NCBI GenBank assembly: GCA_019359545.1
Contig: JAHHHB010000005.1
Coordinates: 1 to 64,000, forward strand
DNA: 64,000 nucleotides
Source of the DNA: Desmonostoc geniculatum HA4340-LM1
GTDB lineage: Bacteria > Cyanobacteriota > Cyanobacteriia > Cyanobacteriales > Nostocaceae
Reading direction: 5' to 3'
The notes under the pieces were generated by a model. The model saw nothing but the letters and a program-made list of their open reading frames with translations, had not been told where the DNA came from and ran no database searches. Each line of letters opens with the position of its first letter. The stretch's first letter is position 1. Below are positions 1-8,729 of this stretch, piece by piece. Position numbers and translations under genes: made by a program.

Positions 1-76
1 CTAGCTCAAAATTAGTGCGCTAATTTTTGCGCTTCTCTTAAACCCATCTGCCATCTGCCATCTGTCCTCTAACCTC

Positions 77-123
77 TCCGACTTGTAATCGGAAGGTCGT
101 CGGTTCAAATCCGACTGCTGGCT
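77..123 (+). pseudogene. 3' fragment of tRNA-Thr(UGU)
   Basis: The anticodon arm (5-bp stem, loop with TGT at 84-86), a short variable loop, a perfect 5-bp T arm (99-115, loop TTCAAAT) and the 3' acceptor strand TGCTGGC plus T are all present. The 5' half is not: no GCCAGCA acceptor strand and no D arm occur upstream, where instead there is a CTGCCAT-type short repeat. It therefore cannot fold as a full tRNA. Tyrosine recombinases often use tRNA 3' halves as attachment sites, so this may be an att-site remnant; that is an inference. An intron is unlikely because the whole anticodon arm is intact. Confidence 0.65.
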
Positions 124-318
124 TTAAATCTACAATATGTCTCTTTGCCGATTGTCAAATTATTTCTCCATGTTGACAAATTAATGTCCTTTAGTAGCTA
201 ATTTGGCTTTGAACATATAGGACTCATATTTGATTTTTAGGAAGCTAGGTACACCTTTATTCCTTCTTCCCAGTCCCCAGTCCCTTACCTCTACGAGTGA
301 TTCAGAAATCAAATCGGA

Positions 319-511
319 TTGCTATACGAATGTTTGGCTTTATCGTTTGTTTGACGACCAAAAAATAGAAATTGCAGAAAGAAAAAGAAAGCGTAATATT
401 GCTATTATCACGGAAGCTGAAGGAATAATTATTAGTACACAAGTTGTCAATGAGGTTTCTAGTAATTTATTGAAAAAAGCAGCCTTTAATATCAAATCCG
501 GTAGCATCTGA
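319..511 (+). pseudogene. remnant of a PIN-domain (VapC-like) toxin gene
   Basis: The reading frame contains NVWLYRLFDDQ followed by IISTQVVNEVSSNLLKKA, which matches the first half of PIN-domain ribonucleases of toxin-antitoxin systems. The usual start (LDTN) is replaced: the acidic residue before TNV is not preserved, and the upstream bases (about 305-325) resemble a dispersed repeat also seen near 57830. The frame ends after about 60 recognisable residues, whereas PIN toxins are about 130-150 aa, so the C-terminal catalytic acids are missing. No antitoxin gene is visible beside it. It is probably non-functional. Confidence 0.6.
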
Positions 512-791
512 ATGATTAAAAACCGCAGAGACGCCGAGGACGCAGAGGAAGAGGAAAGAGAAATAATTCCGATACAAACGGATTTGATATAATGAGTGAT
601 TTGATCGGGCAGCAAATTGTGGCGATCTCGGTCACATAACATCAACAGTAGGAATAATTCTGCTGTGCGATCGCATAGTTTAGTAAAGCTTTAAATTACC
701 TCTATCCTCAGCTTTACTTTATTCTGTCGTCCTATTCATAACTGCTACCAATTCGTAATTACAAATTACGAATTAGTATAAATTCTATTGT

Positions 792-1415
792 TTATGAATT
801 TGCCAGTTGTCGGAAGCGTTCCTGAATTTCCTCAATCGAAAATAACGCTTCAAACTTCAACCCCGCTGACTGGTACAACTCTGCTCCCCCTTGATGCCTG
901 TCTATCAGTGTAATTATTTGACTAACGGTATAACCTGCTCCTTGAAGACGCTCAACTGCTTTCAGAGCAGATTGCCCAGTTGTGACGACATCTTCCAAAA
1001 CTACAATTTTTGCACCTTCTGGCAAATTCGGTCCTTCTATATAAGCTTTCGTCCCATAACCCTTGGCTTCCTTGCGAATAATCAGCGCTGGTATCGGTCG
1101 ATTTTCATAAACAGAAACCACACTCACTGCTGTGACAAGTGGATCAGCCCCCATTGTTAAACCTGCCACAGCCTGAGTATCTACGGGTAGTAAAGGAAAC
1201 AGCAACCGTCCAACTGCCAAAGCTCCTTGGGGATGAAGTGTCACCTGCATCTTATTCACGTAATAAGAACTACGTAGCCCAGAGGCGAGAACGAAATCAC
1301 CCTCTTGATAAGCTAGTTGAGCAAATAAATCTAATAGCTTGTGGCGTAAGTTAGTCAAATCAGGTGTGGTTGCCCAAATATTTGAAGGGGTAAGAGTTTC
1401 AGTAGGATACGTCAT
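792..1415 (-). CDS. pyrE: orotate phosphoribosyltransferase
   Basis: Cytoplasmic enzyme of pyrimidine synthesis that joins orotate to PRPP to give OMP. The 207-aa length is normal for the family. The PRPP-binding signature VVLEDVVTTGQSA lies at residues 138-150, and the basic loop RKEAKGYGTK at 114-123 matches the catalytic flexible loop. The ATG at 1415 is used. The gene stands alone on the minus strand, divergent from the small secreted-protein gene that follows. No regulatory element was recognised. Identification is firm. Confidence 0.93.
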   Translation of the reverse strand: MTYPTETLTPSNIWATTPDLTNLRHKLLDLFAQLAYQEGDFVLASGLRSSYYVNKMQVTLHPQGALAVGRLLFPLLPVDTQAVAGLTMGADPLVTAVSVVSVYENRPIPALIIRKEAKGYGTKAYIEGPNLPEGAKIVVLEDVVTTGQSALKAVERLQGAGYTVSQIITLIDRHQGGAELYQSAGLKFEALFSIEEIQERFRQLANS

Positions 1416-1516
1416 TACAAAACATTAAAAGTTGTGCTACACCAAAGGTTGAACTTATCAGAGTTCTCAAATTAAGCATAAATTAAGATTCGCCAAAAAT
1501 TTGAGGAGTAAGGAAC

Positions 1517-1951
1517 GTGGGTATAAAATTAAAAACCTTTGGTGGTTTATTAATGCTGCTTGCTGCTAGTATTGCTTTTCCCTCTGTAGTAGCCGCCCAA
1601 ACACAAACGCCCAAAAGTGAAACTACAAGTGATGTATTTGAACGGGCATTTTTTCGACACGATCGCAATTTCTACGAAAACGGCAGCCTCAAGCGGCAAC
1701 TAGACTCATTTTTCGGCGCTGGTTCCGGTTTTGGTGGTTCTTTCCCAGAAAATGAAATAGCTCGTGATGCTCAGTTGGTTAATACTTTATATCACGATGC
1801 CCTGACTCAGCAAGCAGGCAACGATCCCTATATTCGCACACCTGATTTACCAAATCCTTATGACACATCCCTAATGATGTCTCCTCGCTTGAATGCCAAC
1901 AAGCTCAAAGTCGGAACTGAATTCAGGTTTGAAACTTTACCACCTCGGTAA
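1517..1951 (+). CDS. small secreted protein of unknown function
   Basis: 144 aa starting at GTG, with a purine-rich ribosome site (GAGGAG/AAGGA, 1503-1514) just upstream. Residues 1-28 form a clear signal peptide (hydrophobic GGLLMLLAASIAF, then SVVAAQ), so the product should be exported. The mature part is polar, with a Gly/Phe-rich stretch (FGAGSGFGGSF) and no recognised domain. It is divergent from pyrE. The open frame, ribosome site and signal peptide together support a real gene. The function is unknown. Confidence 0.7.
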   Translation: MGIKLKTFGGLLMLLAASIAFPSVVAAQTQTPKSETTSDVFERAFFRHDRNFYENGSLKRQLDSFFGAGSGFGGSFPENEIARDAQLVNTLYHDALTQQAGNDPYIRTPDLPNPYDTSLMMSPRLNANKLKVGTEFRFETLPPR

Positions 1952-2010
1952 GAGTGGGGAGCAGAGGGGCAGAGGGGCGAATAATAACCGATAACTCAAC
2001 AGTCAGCACT

Positions 2011-2040
2011 CCCAATGCCCAATGCCCAATGCCCAATTCC
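2011..2040. repeat. short tandem heptamer repeat (CCCAATG)n
   Basis: About four copies of CCCAATG lie between the small secreted-protein gene and the tRNA. The same heptamer family recurs near 7590, 7825, 40570 and 48250, as is typical of STRR sequences in Nostocales intergenic DNA. Confidence 0.8.
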
Positions 2041-2066
2041 CATCTATAATTTTTGATAATGTTTAG

Positions 2067-2139
2067 TGCGCCCTGCTGGAATCGAACCAGCCTGAAGACG
2101 AATTATGAGTTCGTTGCCTCCCCAATCGGCCAAAGGCGC
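2067..2139 (-). tRNA. tRNA with anticodon CAU (elongator Met, or Ile2)
   Basis: On the minus strand the sequence folds into a complete cloverleaf. The 7-bp acceptor is GCGCCTT/AGGGCGC with one G-U pair, the anticodon stem is ACGAA/TTCGT with loop CTCATAA, and the T arm has loop TTCGATT. Discriminator A is at 2067, and CCA is not encoded. The G1-C72 pair and the absence of a GGG/CCC anticodon stem argue against initiator tRNA. A lysidine-modified tRNA-Ile(CAU) cannot be excluded by eye. Confidence 0.88.
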
Positions 2140-2397
2140 TTATTTTGTTGGACTTAGGGTTTGTGTGAGTAAATTACTTAAACCCTTAACTTAATTTTAT
2201 TTGCTAATTTTATAGTGAGGTACAGTGCCTTACGTACTTAATTTTAGCAAGCTGTCTGATTCTAGCACAAATTTAATGCTTGTGAATACTCGACAATAGT
2301 TAACCAGATTTTTATACTACATAATCTAATCATGAAATAGTGCAAACTAATATTGATTAAGTTCCTTTAAGAATTGCGGCGTCAAGCTTCATTCTTC

Positions 2398-2575
2398 TAG
2401 GACTTACGCACTGTACAAAAGAACTATTTTGTGTATCAACGTAAATACGTTGTTCCAGGCTTTTGGAGGTTGCTTTTGATTGCTGGCGATCGCCAAAATA
2501 TGATTGAAAAACCTAGATAAAAGCTTTGAAAACTCTATCTGCCATTTTTGCTTTTATGTCAATGCGTAAGTCCTA
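2398..2575. mobile_element. MITE-like element with TAGGACTTACGCA ends
   Basis: 178 bp bounded by inverted copies of TAGGACTTACGCA (2398-2410 and 2563-2575), with similarity running a little further inward. Ends beginning and finishing in TA suggest insertion at a TA dinucleotide, as for IS630/Tc1-type elements (inference). There is no coding capacity. A related 326-bp element lies at 31670-31995, and a lone end occurs at 58121. The right end lies in the N-terminal extension of the longest frame of the next gene, which argues for the internal start at 2619. Confidence 0.65.
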
Positions 2576-2618
2576 TCTTCTTAAAAAACCAGCATTCTTA
2601 TGCATTAGCTTGTCAGCG

Positions 2619-3320
2619 ATGAAAATAAATTCTACTGTACTTCTTACTTTGATTTTGTTAATCCTGATGATGGGAGCAGGTTCTGTGAGCGCGTTTTTGG
2701 GGTTTGAACTGGGAAGTTCAGCCCTCAAAGGCGTGAGTACACCAGATGGGCGTCCCACAACTAAATTTGCCAGCAGTAAAGCAAATAACTCCCAACAGGG
2801 AGGGGTAGTGCTATTAAAAGAGCAAGAGATCCTGAAAATTGTCAAGGCGCGAATTGAGGGTAAGACCAAGGCTGCTAAATCCGAAAAGCTAGAGGAAGAT
2901 GATGAAGAAACCAATACCAGTAAGCAGAAGCCAGAGGAAAAACCAAAAGAAGTGGTTGAGGAAAAACCCCAGCCAGGTTTTCCAGTGGTTGCCCAGAGTG
3001 AAGGCGTAACCATGTCTGTGCAATCTGCCCGCTACTCTGGTGGTGATTTGCTTTTGAAAGTAAAAATGGAGAACAAAGGTAAGGATTCTGTGCGCTTCTT
3101 GTATAGTTTTTTAGATGTTACCGATGATAAAGGGCGAACGCTGAGCGCTAGTACCGAAGGTTTACCAACAGAATTGCCTGTCAATGGGCCAGCATTTTCA
3201 GGTACAGTGAGCATTCCCACTGCTTTGCTTGATGATGTCAAGAAAATATCACTTGCTTTGACTGATTATCCTGCTCAAGAATTAAAGCTAGAGGCGTTGA
3301 ATATTCCTGTAGAAAGGTAG
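2619..3320 (+). CDS. membrane-anchored or exported protein of unknown function
   Basis: 233 aa from the ATG at 2619; longer versions starting at TTG 2526 would run through a MITE end, so this start is preferred. The N-terminus (MKINSTVLLTLILLILMMG) is a signal peptide or single anchor. A linker rich in Lys and Glu (about residues 80-125) follows. The C-terminal ~105 residues alternate hydrophobic and polar residues and resemble a beta-sandwich (SARYSGGDLLLKVKMENKG...VRFLYSFLDVTDDKG), as in DUF4352-like or Ig-like extracytoplasmic domains. The function is not known. Confidence 0.7.
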   Translation: MKINSTVLLTLILLILMMGAGSVSAFLGFELGSSALKGVSTPDGRPTTKFASSKANNSQQGGVVLLKEQEILKIVKARIEGKTKAAKSEKLEEDDEETNTSKQKPEEKPKEVVEEKPQPGFPVVAQSEGVTMSVQSARYSGGDLLLKVKMENKGKDSVRFLYSFLDVTDDKGRTLSASTEGLPTELPVNGPAFSGTVSIPTALLDDVKKISLALTDYPAQELKLEALNIPVER

Positions 3321-3330
3321 GAGGGGCAAT

Positions 3331-3443
3331 TTTAGATTTTAGATTTTAGATTTTAGATTGGGGACTTAGTACTAAGCAATTGAACTAATCCCTAATACCC
3401 AAAACTTAATCCAAAATCCAAAATCCAAAATCCAAAATCCAAG
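3331..3443. repeat. ATTTTAGATTTTAG / AAAATCC tandem repeats
   Basis: Two blocks of short tandem repeats, (ATTTTAG)n then (AAAATCC)n, fill the gap between two genes. They belong to the STRR family found widely in this window; the AAAATCC type recurs at about 6067-6092. Confidence 0.75.
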
Positions 3444-3453
3444 AATCGAGGGC

Positions 3454-4839
3454 GTGAATTTTACACGAGCTTTGGCGGTGAGTGGTTTTCCTAATTTAAT
3501 TTGGACGGAGGCGGGGCTGCGATTGTTGTCAGTTTTACTGCTGATTGCCATAAATGCGTTTTTTGTGACGGCGGAATTTTCGATGGTGAGCGTGCGGCGA
3601 TCGCGTATTCACCAGCTAGTTAAAGCTGGGGATGTTCCAGCAAGAGCTGTGGAGATGCTACAACGCAGTATTGACCGACTGCTATCTACCACCCAGTTAG
3701 GTATTACACTCTCTAGCTTGGCTCTGGGATGGATTGGAGAAAGTACAATTGTCGTCTTGGTAAATGCATGGTTAAAATCCTGGCCTCTACCCAGTGGAAT
3801 GACTACCTTCATCGCCCATTCCTTATCAATTCCCATTGCCTTTTTCTTAATTGCCTACTTGCAAATTGTTTTAGGCGAATTATGTCCTAAATCATTAGCA
3901 ATGCTGTATTCAGAACAGTTAGCCCGGTTTTTAGGACCTTCAGTAAAAGCGATCGTTCGTTTTTTCAACCCCTTCATTTGGATTCTCAACCAATCAACTC
4001 GTTGCTTGTTGCGAATTTTTGGCATCCAATACAGTGGTCAAGGCTGGAGACCACCTGTAACTCCCGAAGAATTGCAAGTGATTATCTCTACAGAATGGGG
4101 TTCTACTGGTTTACAGCGTGCGGAGCGAGAACTGCTCAATAATGTCTTTGAGTTTGGGGATGTCATGGCTCAAGCTGTGATGATCCCCCGCACCAGTATT
4201 GTGGCGCTGCCAAAAGATGCTACTTTCCAGGCATTACTCAAGGAAATGGCTGCTACTGGTTATTCCCGCTATCCTTTGATTGGTGAATCTTTGGACGATG
4301 TTCGCGGCATTGTTTATTTTAAAGATTTGGCACAACCTTTAGCTGTAGGCAAGTTAACCTTAGAGACACAAATTCAACCTTGGATGCGTCCGGCTCGGTT
4401 TGTTCCAGAACACACCCCCTTGAGTGAACTTTTGCCGATGATGCAGCAAGAAAAACCAGCTATGGTCATGGTGGTCAATGAATTTGGCGGTACTGTGGGA
4501 CTAGTGACCATCAAAGATGTCATTGCCGAAATCATTGGCGACGCCAGCGTTCCTGAAAACAACGACGATTTGCTAATCCAGATGTTAGGCGAAGATAAAT
4601 TTCTGGTGCAGGCACAAATCAACCTTGAAGACCTCAACGAGGTTTTGCATCTCGATTTACCCTTGACAAGAGAATACCAGACACTGGGAGGCTTTTTGCT
4701 GTATCAGTTACAGAAAATTCCGCCCATTGGCGAAACCTTCCATTATCAAAATCTTGAATTCACTGTGGTGTCAGTTATGGGACCACGCCTACATCAAATT
4801 CAGCTGCGACGGATGGAGGAGTTAGGAGTTGAGAGTTAG
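3454..4839 (+). CDS. CNNM-type membrane protein with CBS pair and CorC_HlyC domain
   Basis: 461 aa from GTG; the usual length for the 'hemolysin-related' CNNM/CorC family implicated in Mg2+ or other divalent-cation export. In order: an N-terminal DUF21 region with about four membrane segments (AFFVTAEFSMVSVRRSRI near residue 35-52 is the family signature; the ALGWIGE segment follows), a cytoplasmic tandem CBS pair (about 215-350, with VMIPRTSIVALP and GGTVGLVTIKDVIAEIIGD), and a C-terminal CorC_HlyC domain (about 365-455). A repeat block immediately precedes the start, and no strong ribosome site is visible. The substrate cannot be told from sequence. Confidence 0.88.
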   Translation: MNFTRALAVSGFPNLIWTEAGLRLLSVLLLIAINAFFVTAEFSMVSVRRSRIHQLVKAGDVPARAVEMLQRSIDRLLSTTQLGITLSSLALGWIGESTIVVLVNAWLKSWPLPSGMTTFIAHSLSIPIAFFLIAYLQIVLGELCPKSLAMLYSEQLARFLGPSVKAIVRFFNPFIWILNQSTRCLLRIFGIQYSGQGWRPPVTPEELQVIISTEWGSTGLQRAERELLNNVFEFGDVMAQAVMIPRTSIVALPKDATFQALLKEMAATGYSRYPLIGESLDDVRGIVYFKDLAQPLAVGKLTLETQIQPWMRPARFVPEHTPLSELLPMMQQEKPAMVMVVNEFGGTVGLVTIKDVIAEIIGDASVPENNDDLLIQMLGEDKFLVQAQINLEDLNEVLHLDLPLTREYQTLGGFLLYQLQKIPPIGETFHYQNLEFTVVSVMGPRLHQIQLRRMEELGVES

Positions 4840-4918
4840 GAGTTGAGAGTTAGGAGTTGAGAGTTAGGAGTGAGGAGTTTTTTTACTCATAACTCATAAC
4901 TCATAACTCATAACTCCT
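4817..4918. repeat. GAGTTAGGAGTT / ACTCATA tandem repeats
   Basis: GAGTTAGGAGTTGA units start within the last codons of the CNNM gene and run on past its stop. They are followed by ACTCATA heptamers that end just before the convergent queC. The repeat appears to have replaced or extended the 3' end of the reading frame. Confidence 0.75.
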
Positions 4919-4921
4919 CAC

Positions 4922-5599
4922 TTAAAAACTATAAGCCAGTGGATCGACGAGTCCCAATTCGGCAAAAGCTGCTAGCCGCAAACGACAAGAATCACACACA
5001 CCGCAGGCAACATCACCGCCGGCATAGCAAGACCAAGTTAGCTCCCAAGGAACTCCCAATTGGTTGCCTAGTTGAATGATTTCGGTTTTTTTCAGGTTAA
5101 TCAGGGGTGCAACAATGTTAATTGGTTGTCCTTCACGCCCTTGTTTAGTTCCCAGACGAAAAACTTCTTGCATAGCTTGGATATAATCGGGGCGACAGTC
5201 AGGATATCCTGAATAATCTAAGGCATTGACGCCAATATAAACACGCTCAGCTGCGATCGCTTCGGCGTAACTCAAAGCAAAGCTTAAAAAGATCGTATTA
5301 CGAGCCGGAACATAGGTAACAGGAATATTTTGAGCCATTTGATCCAGGGAACGCTCTTGAGGTAAATCAATGGCGTCATCCGTAAGTGCCGAACCGCCCC
5401 ATTGTCGTAAATCAAAATTAACCACCTGATGTTTTACGACCCCAGCTTTTTGACCAACGAGCAAGGCTGACTGTAATTCTCGTCGGTGTCGCTGCTGGTA
5501 ATCAAAAGAAATCGCATGACATTCACAGCCATCTATCTTAGCTTTATACAAAATTGTGGAAGAGTCCAATCCCCCAGATAAGAGAATTACAGCTTTCAT
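4922..5599 (-). CDS. queC: 7-cyano-7-deazaguanine synthase
   Basis: Converts 7-carboxy-7-deazaguanine to preQ0 using ATP and ammonia, in the queuosine tRNA-modification pathway. At 225 aa it is full length. The PP-loop motif SGGLDSST is at residues 8-15. The zinc site is complete: C191, C199, C202 and C205 in CYAGGDVACGVCDSC. The start is ATG at 5599. It is monocistronic and convergent with the CNNM gene. No preQ1-like riboswitch was recognised upstream. Confidence 0.93.
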   Translation of the reverse strand: MKAVILLSGGLDSSTILYKAKIDGCECHAISFDYQQRHRRELQSALLVGQKAGVVKHQVVNFDLRQWGGSALTDDAIDLPQERSLDQMAQNIPVTYVPARNTIFLSFALSYAEAIAAERVYIGVNALDYSGYPDCRPDYIQAMQEVFRLGTKQGREGQPINIVAPLINLKKTEIIQLGNQLGVPWELTWSCYAGGDVACGVCDSCRLRLAAFAELGLVDPLAYSF

Positions 5600-6439
5600 C
5601 TCGGTTGCAAATTTGGGATTTCAAATCGCTAAATCACGCTTCAACAAGATGCCAACAAGCAATGCCAAAAATACTCCTTAATTTCTGTGAGTGATTGTAA
5701 ACACCTTTTGCACCCCAGATATTCAAAAGAAACAATCCACACCAGTTTCTCTCAAAAAGTGGTGCGATGTCTACGACTGATGCTGCAAATAATCATCGAA
5801 AAACTGTTTCAGCTAATCAGCAGCAGTAATTACCAATACCATTTTTTGGTAAAAAAAGCATAAGTATTACTGGTTTATTATCTTGTAATTTTAATGCTGC
5901 TAATCAATTTTAGATTGGGAATTTTGGATTGAAAGAGACTATAAGGGTAGATTGCTCAGTGATTTTAGATTAACAATAGCGCAGCTAAGCCAGAACCAGG
6001 CTCGGAACGAGCGTCTTTTGGATTTGTTCTGTCTACCAAGGAGGTTGCTCTGAACCCCAAAACAATCTAAAATCCAAAATCCAAAATCCAAAATTGCTAT
6101 GCTAATTAATTGCCTAACTGTAACCTTAAGGAAAATCGAAGCACAAGAAAGCGATCCTTAGAATTTTAGAGAATTCATACTTAAGTCTTACCGAATATTC
6201 TAAAGTTAATAAAAAGACACACATTTTTTTCTAGAAAATGCAAAATGCAAACCAAAGCCGAACTATCTATACAAAAGATAGCTGGATTGCGGGAACCGAT
6301 CGCAAACTTTGAAATTCTTCATAAACATAGGCTCTATGTTACCATCTGGATGGTTTTAGACGGATCGTAACTGGCTTTCTTTGTATAAACGCCAACGGCC
6401 GTAGCGTCTCTAAATTTGGTGGTTGAGGAGAGAATAATA
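5600..6439. other. intergenic region with short repeats
   Basis: About 840 bp between divergent queC and the Gfo/Idh/MocA gene. It holds an (AAAATCC)n block at about 6067-6092, a hairpin-like ACCATTTTTTGGT at about 5838-5850, and AT-rich promoter-like DNA near 6170-6240. No convincing gene or RNA was seen. Confidence 0.5.
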
Positions 6440-7522
6440 GTGCAAAATAGTATGTCACTGGCAGAACCGAATCCATATACACAGCGCAACCAGCCACGAC
6501 CAATCCGCATAGGCGTGATTGGGGTGGGTAACATGGGACAACACCACGCTCGCGTCTTGAGTTCAATGAAAGATGTTGAACTAGTCGGTGTAGCAGATAT
6601 TAACGTCGAACGAGGGTTAGAAACTGCCAGCAAGTACAAAGTGCGTTTTTTTGAAGACTACTGTGACTTGCTACCCCTGGTGGAAGCAGTTTGTATTGCT
6701 GTTCCCACCCGGCTGCATTACGCTGTGGGCATTAGCTGTCTGTTAGCGGGAATTCATGTTTTGATTGAAAAACCGATCGCAGCCAGTATTTCTGAAGCAG
6801 AATCCCTAGTAAATGCGGCAGCTGAGTCTCAATGTATCCTGCAAGTAGGTCATATTGAGCGCTTCAATCCAGCATTTAGGGAACTCAGCCAAGTCCTGAA
6901 AACAGAAGAATTACTGGCATTAGAAGCACATCGCATGAGTCCTTACTCAGACCGAGCAAACGATGTTTCGGTTGTCCTGGATTTAATGATCCATGACATT
7001 GACCTACTTCTAGAATTAGCAGCTTCCCCAGTGACCAAATTGACCGCTAGCGGTACTCGTGCCCTAGACTCCGGTTATTTAGATTATGTAACTGCCACTC
7101 TGGGCTTTGCTAATGGTATAGTAGCTACTTTGACTGCCAGTAAAGTCACTCACCGCAAAATTCGCCGGATTGTTGCCCATTGCAAAAACTCATTCACTGA
7201 GGCAGATTTTCTCAAGAATGAAATTTTGATTCACCGACAAACAAATGCTAACTCTCTTACCGACCATCGACAAGTACTTTACAGGCAGGATGGCGTGATT
7301 GAAAAAGTCTACACCAGCAATATTCAACCACTGAGTGCAGAATTGGAACATTTTGTCAACTGTGTACACGGTGGCAATCAACCCTCAGTCGGTGGCGAAC
7401 AAGCTCTCAAAGCCCTGAGATTGGCCAGTTTAATTGAGCAGATGGCCTTAGAAGACAGAGTTTGGAATCCCTTAGACTGGCAATCGGAACCAAGAGTACA
7501 ATCATTGACTCCGACAGTCTAG
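6440..7522 (+). CDS. Gfo/Idh/MocA-family NAD(P)-dependent oxidoreductase
   Basis: 360 aa. The GTG at 6440 is chosen because GAGGAG (6425-6430) sits at good spacing; the frame opens further upstream at 6416 without a ribosome site. The N-terminal Rossmann fold carries IGVIGVGNMGQHHARVL, and the family EKP motif appears as LIEKPIAAS. A C-terminal substrate domain has the conserved histidine region (DLMIHDIDLLLELA). These enzymes oxidise or reduce sugars, inositols or biliverdin; the substrate here is not evident. The gene stands alone. Confidence 0.85.
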   Translation: MQNSMSLAEPNPYTQRNQPRPIRIGVIGVGNMGQHHARVLSSMKDVELVGVADINVERGLETASKYKVRFFEDYCDLLPLVEAVCIAVPTRLHYAVGISCLLAGIHVLIEKPIAASISEAESLVNAAAESQCILQVGHIERFNPAFRELSQVLKTEELLALEAHRMSPYSDRANDVSVVLDLMIHDIDLLLELAASPVTKLTASGTRALDSGYLDYVTATLGFANGIVATLTASKVTHRKIRRIVAHCKNSFTEADFLKNEILIHRQTNANSLTDHRQVLYRQDGVIEKVYTSNIQPLSAELEHFVNCVHGGNQPSVGGEQALKALRLASLIEQMALEDRVWNPLDWQSEPRVQSLTPTV

Positions 7523-7888
7523 AACTGGACAAGGGGATGAGGGGATGAGGGGGATGGGGAGATGGGGGGAATAAACAATGCCTGATACCGAATACCCAAT
7601 GCCCCATCCCCAATACCCTATATCCTAGAACAGAACCCTAGAGTGTGTTTTCCAATTTGCCATCAAATCTTTAGATCCTTTTTAGTCCTTTGAAAAAGCA
7701 GGCTAAGGGGGATCTAAATTATTTAGAAAACAAAACCTAGTTTGAAAATAAGGAGTAGGGAGTGGGAGTGGGGAGTGGGAAGTGGGGAGATGAGGCAGTG
7801 AGGGATAAGAATTAATAACCAATGCCCCATGCCCCATGCCCAATGCCCAATAAAAAAACTAGTGCAGTAATTTTGAGGAATTGACTCA
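7523..7888. repeat. STRR blocks and a short palindromic element
   Basis: The gap holds GGGGATGAG-type repeats (7535-7565), CCAATGCC heptamers (about 7595-7615 and 7820-7850), and GGAGTGGG repeats (7752-7785). An inverted repeat TTTAGATCC / GGATCTAAA (7670-7718) resembles a tiny palindromic mobile element. The ribosome site of the next gene (GAGGA at 7875-7879) follows. No gene was seen. Confidence 0.7.
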
Positions 7889-8512
7889 ATGCTTGAATGG
7901 ATAACTAACACTATCAACTCTTTGGGCTATTGGGGAATCGCCCTGTTGATGTTCGTAGAAAACCTCTTTCCACCCATTCCTTCAGAATTGATTATGCCAC
8001 TGGCTGGATTTACAGCAAGCCCATATCAACCAGGAGGGGCAAAACTGAATATCATTGGTGTGTTTTTCGCAGGAGTTTTGGGTTCGGTTTTGGGCGCACT
8101 TGTTTGGTACTATCCAGGTAAGTTTTTGGGCGAAAAGCGCTTGAAAGCTTGGGCTGACAAATATGGTAAATGGTTGGCTGTATCCAGCAAAGATATTACT
8201 AAGGCTAAAGGCTGGTTTGATCGACAGGGTAACAAAGCAGTATTGATTGGTCGCCTTGTACCAGGAATCCGCACTTTGATTTCTGTTCCTGCGGGGATCA
8301 GCAATATGCACTTGCTACCATTTCTGTTTTACAGTACCTTAGGTAGCGCTGCTTGGGTGGGTTTGCTAACATACTCAGGATACATATTGGGTAGTCAGTA
8401 TGAACTTGTGGATAAGTACCTTGCTCCTGTGTCCAAAATTGTGCTTGGGGGTTTGGTTTTAGCATTTGTTTTCTGGGTATTCAAGCGCCAACTCAGACGC
8501 ACCAGAAGATAA
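7889..8512 (+). CDS. DedA-family inner-membrane protein
   Basis: 207 aa integral membrane protein; DedA/SNARE-associated (VTT) proteins act in membrane homeostasis and lipid scrambling. Features include an N-terminal re-entrant/hydrophobic region with the family motif ENLFPPIPSE (residues 24-33), the conserved arginine/glycine stretch GRLVPGIRTLISVPAG (about 121-136), and C-terminal membrane helices ending in a basic tail. GAGGA lies ten bases before the ATG. It is a single gene. Confidence 0.88.
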   Translation: MLEWITNTINSLGYWGIALLMFVENLFPPIPSELIMPLAGFTASPYQPGGAKLNIIGVFFAGVLGSVLGALVWYYPGKFLGEKRLKAWADKYGKWLAVSSKDITKAKGWFDRQGNKAVLIGRLVPGIRTLISVPAGISNMHLLPFLFYSTLGSAAWVGLLTYSGYILGSQYELVDKYLAPVSKIVLGGLVLAFVFWVFKRQLRRTRR

Positions 8513-8729
8513 ACAGGGGCGCTTTTGGTTTGAAAGCAGTGAAAGCAGGGGTTACATCTGGCCAAAATTCGCCTACACTATGCCAAATAATACTAGATTT
8601 GCCATCGTCAGAATTAATTTTTGGCGTATTTCTAGCTACACTTGACGCAACCTAGAATTTCTGGTTGCTCGCATTTTTGTAAGATGAGCATGACAACTTT
8701 TTACATTTAAGTTAGAACTAGGAGCTTTC

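Noticed and set aside
340-645. 101-codon minus-strand frame opposite the PIN remnant
   Set aside because: It is antisense to recognisable PIN coding sequence and has low-complexity Ser-rich composition.
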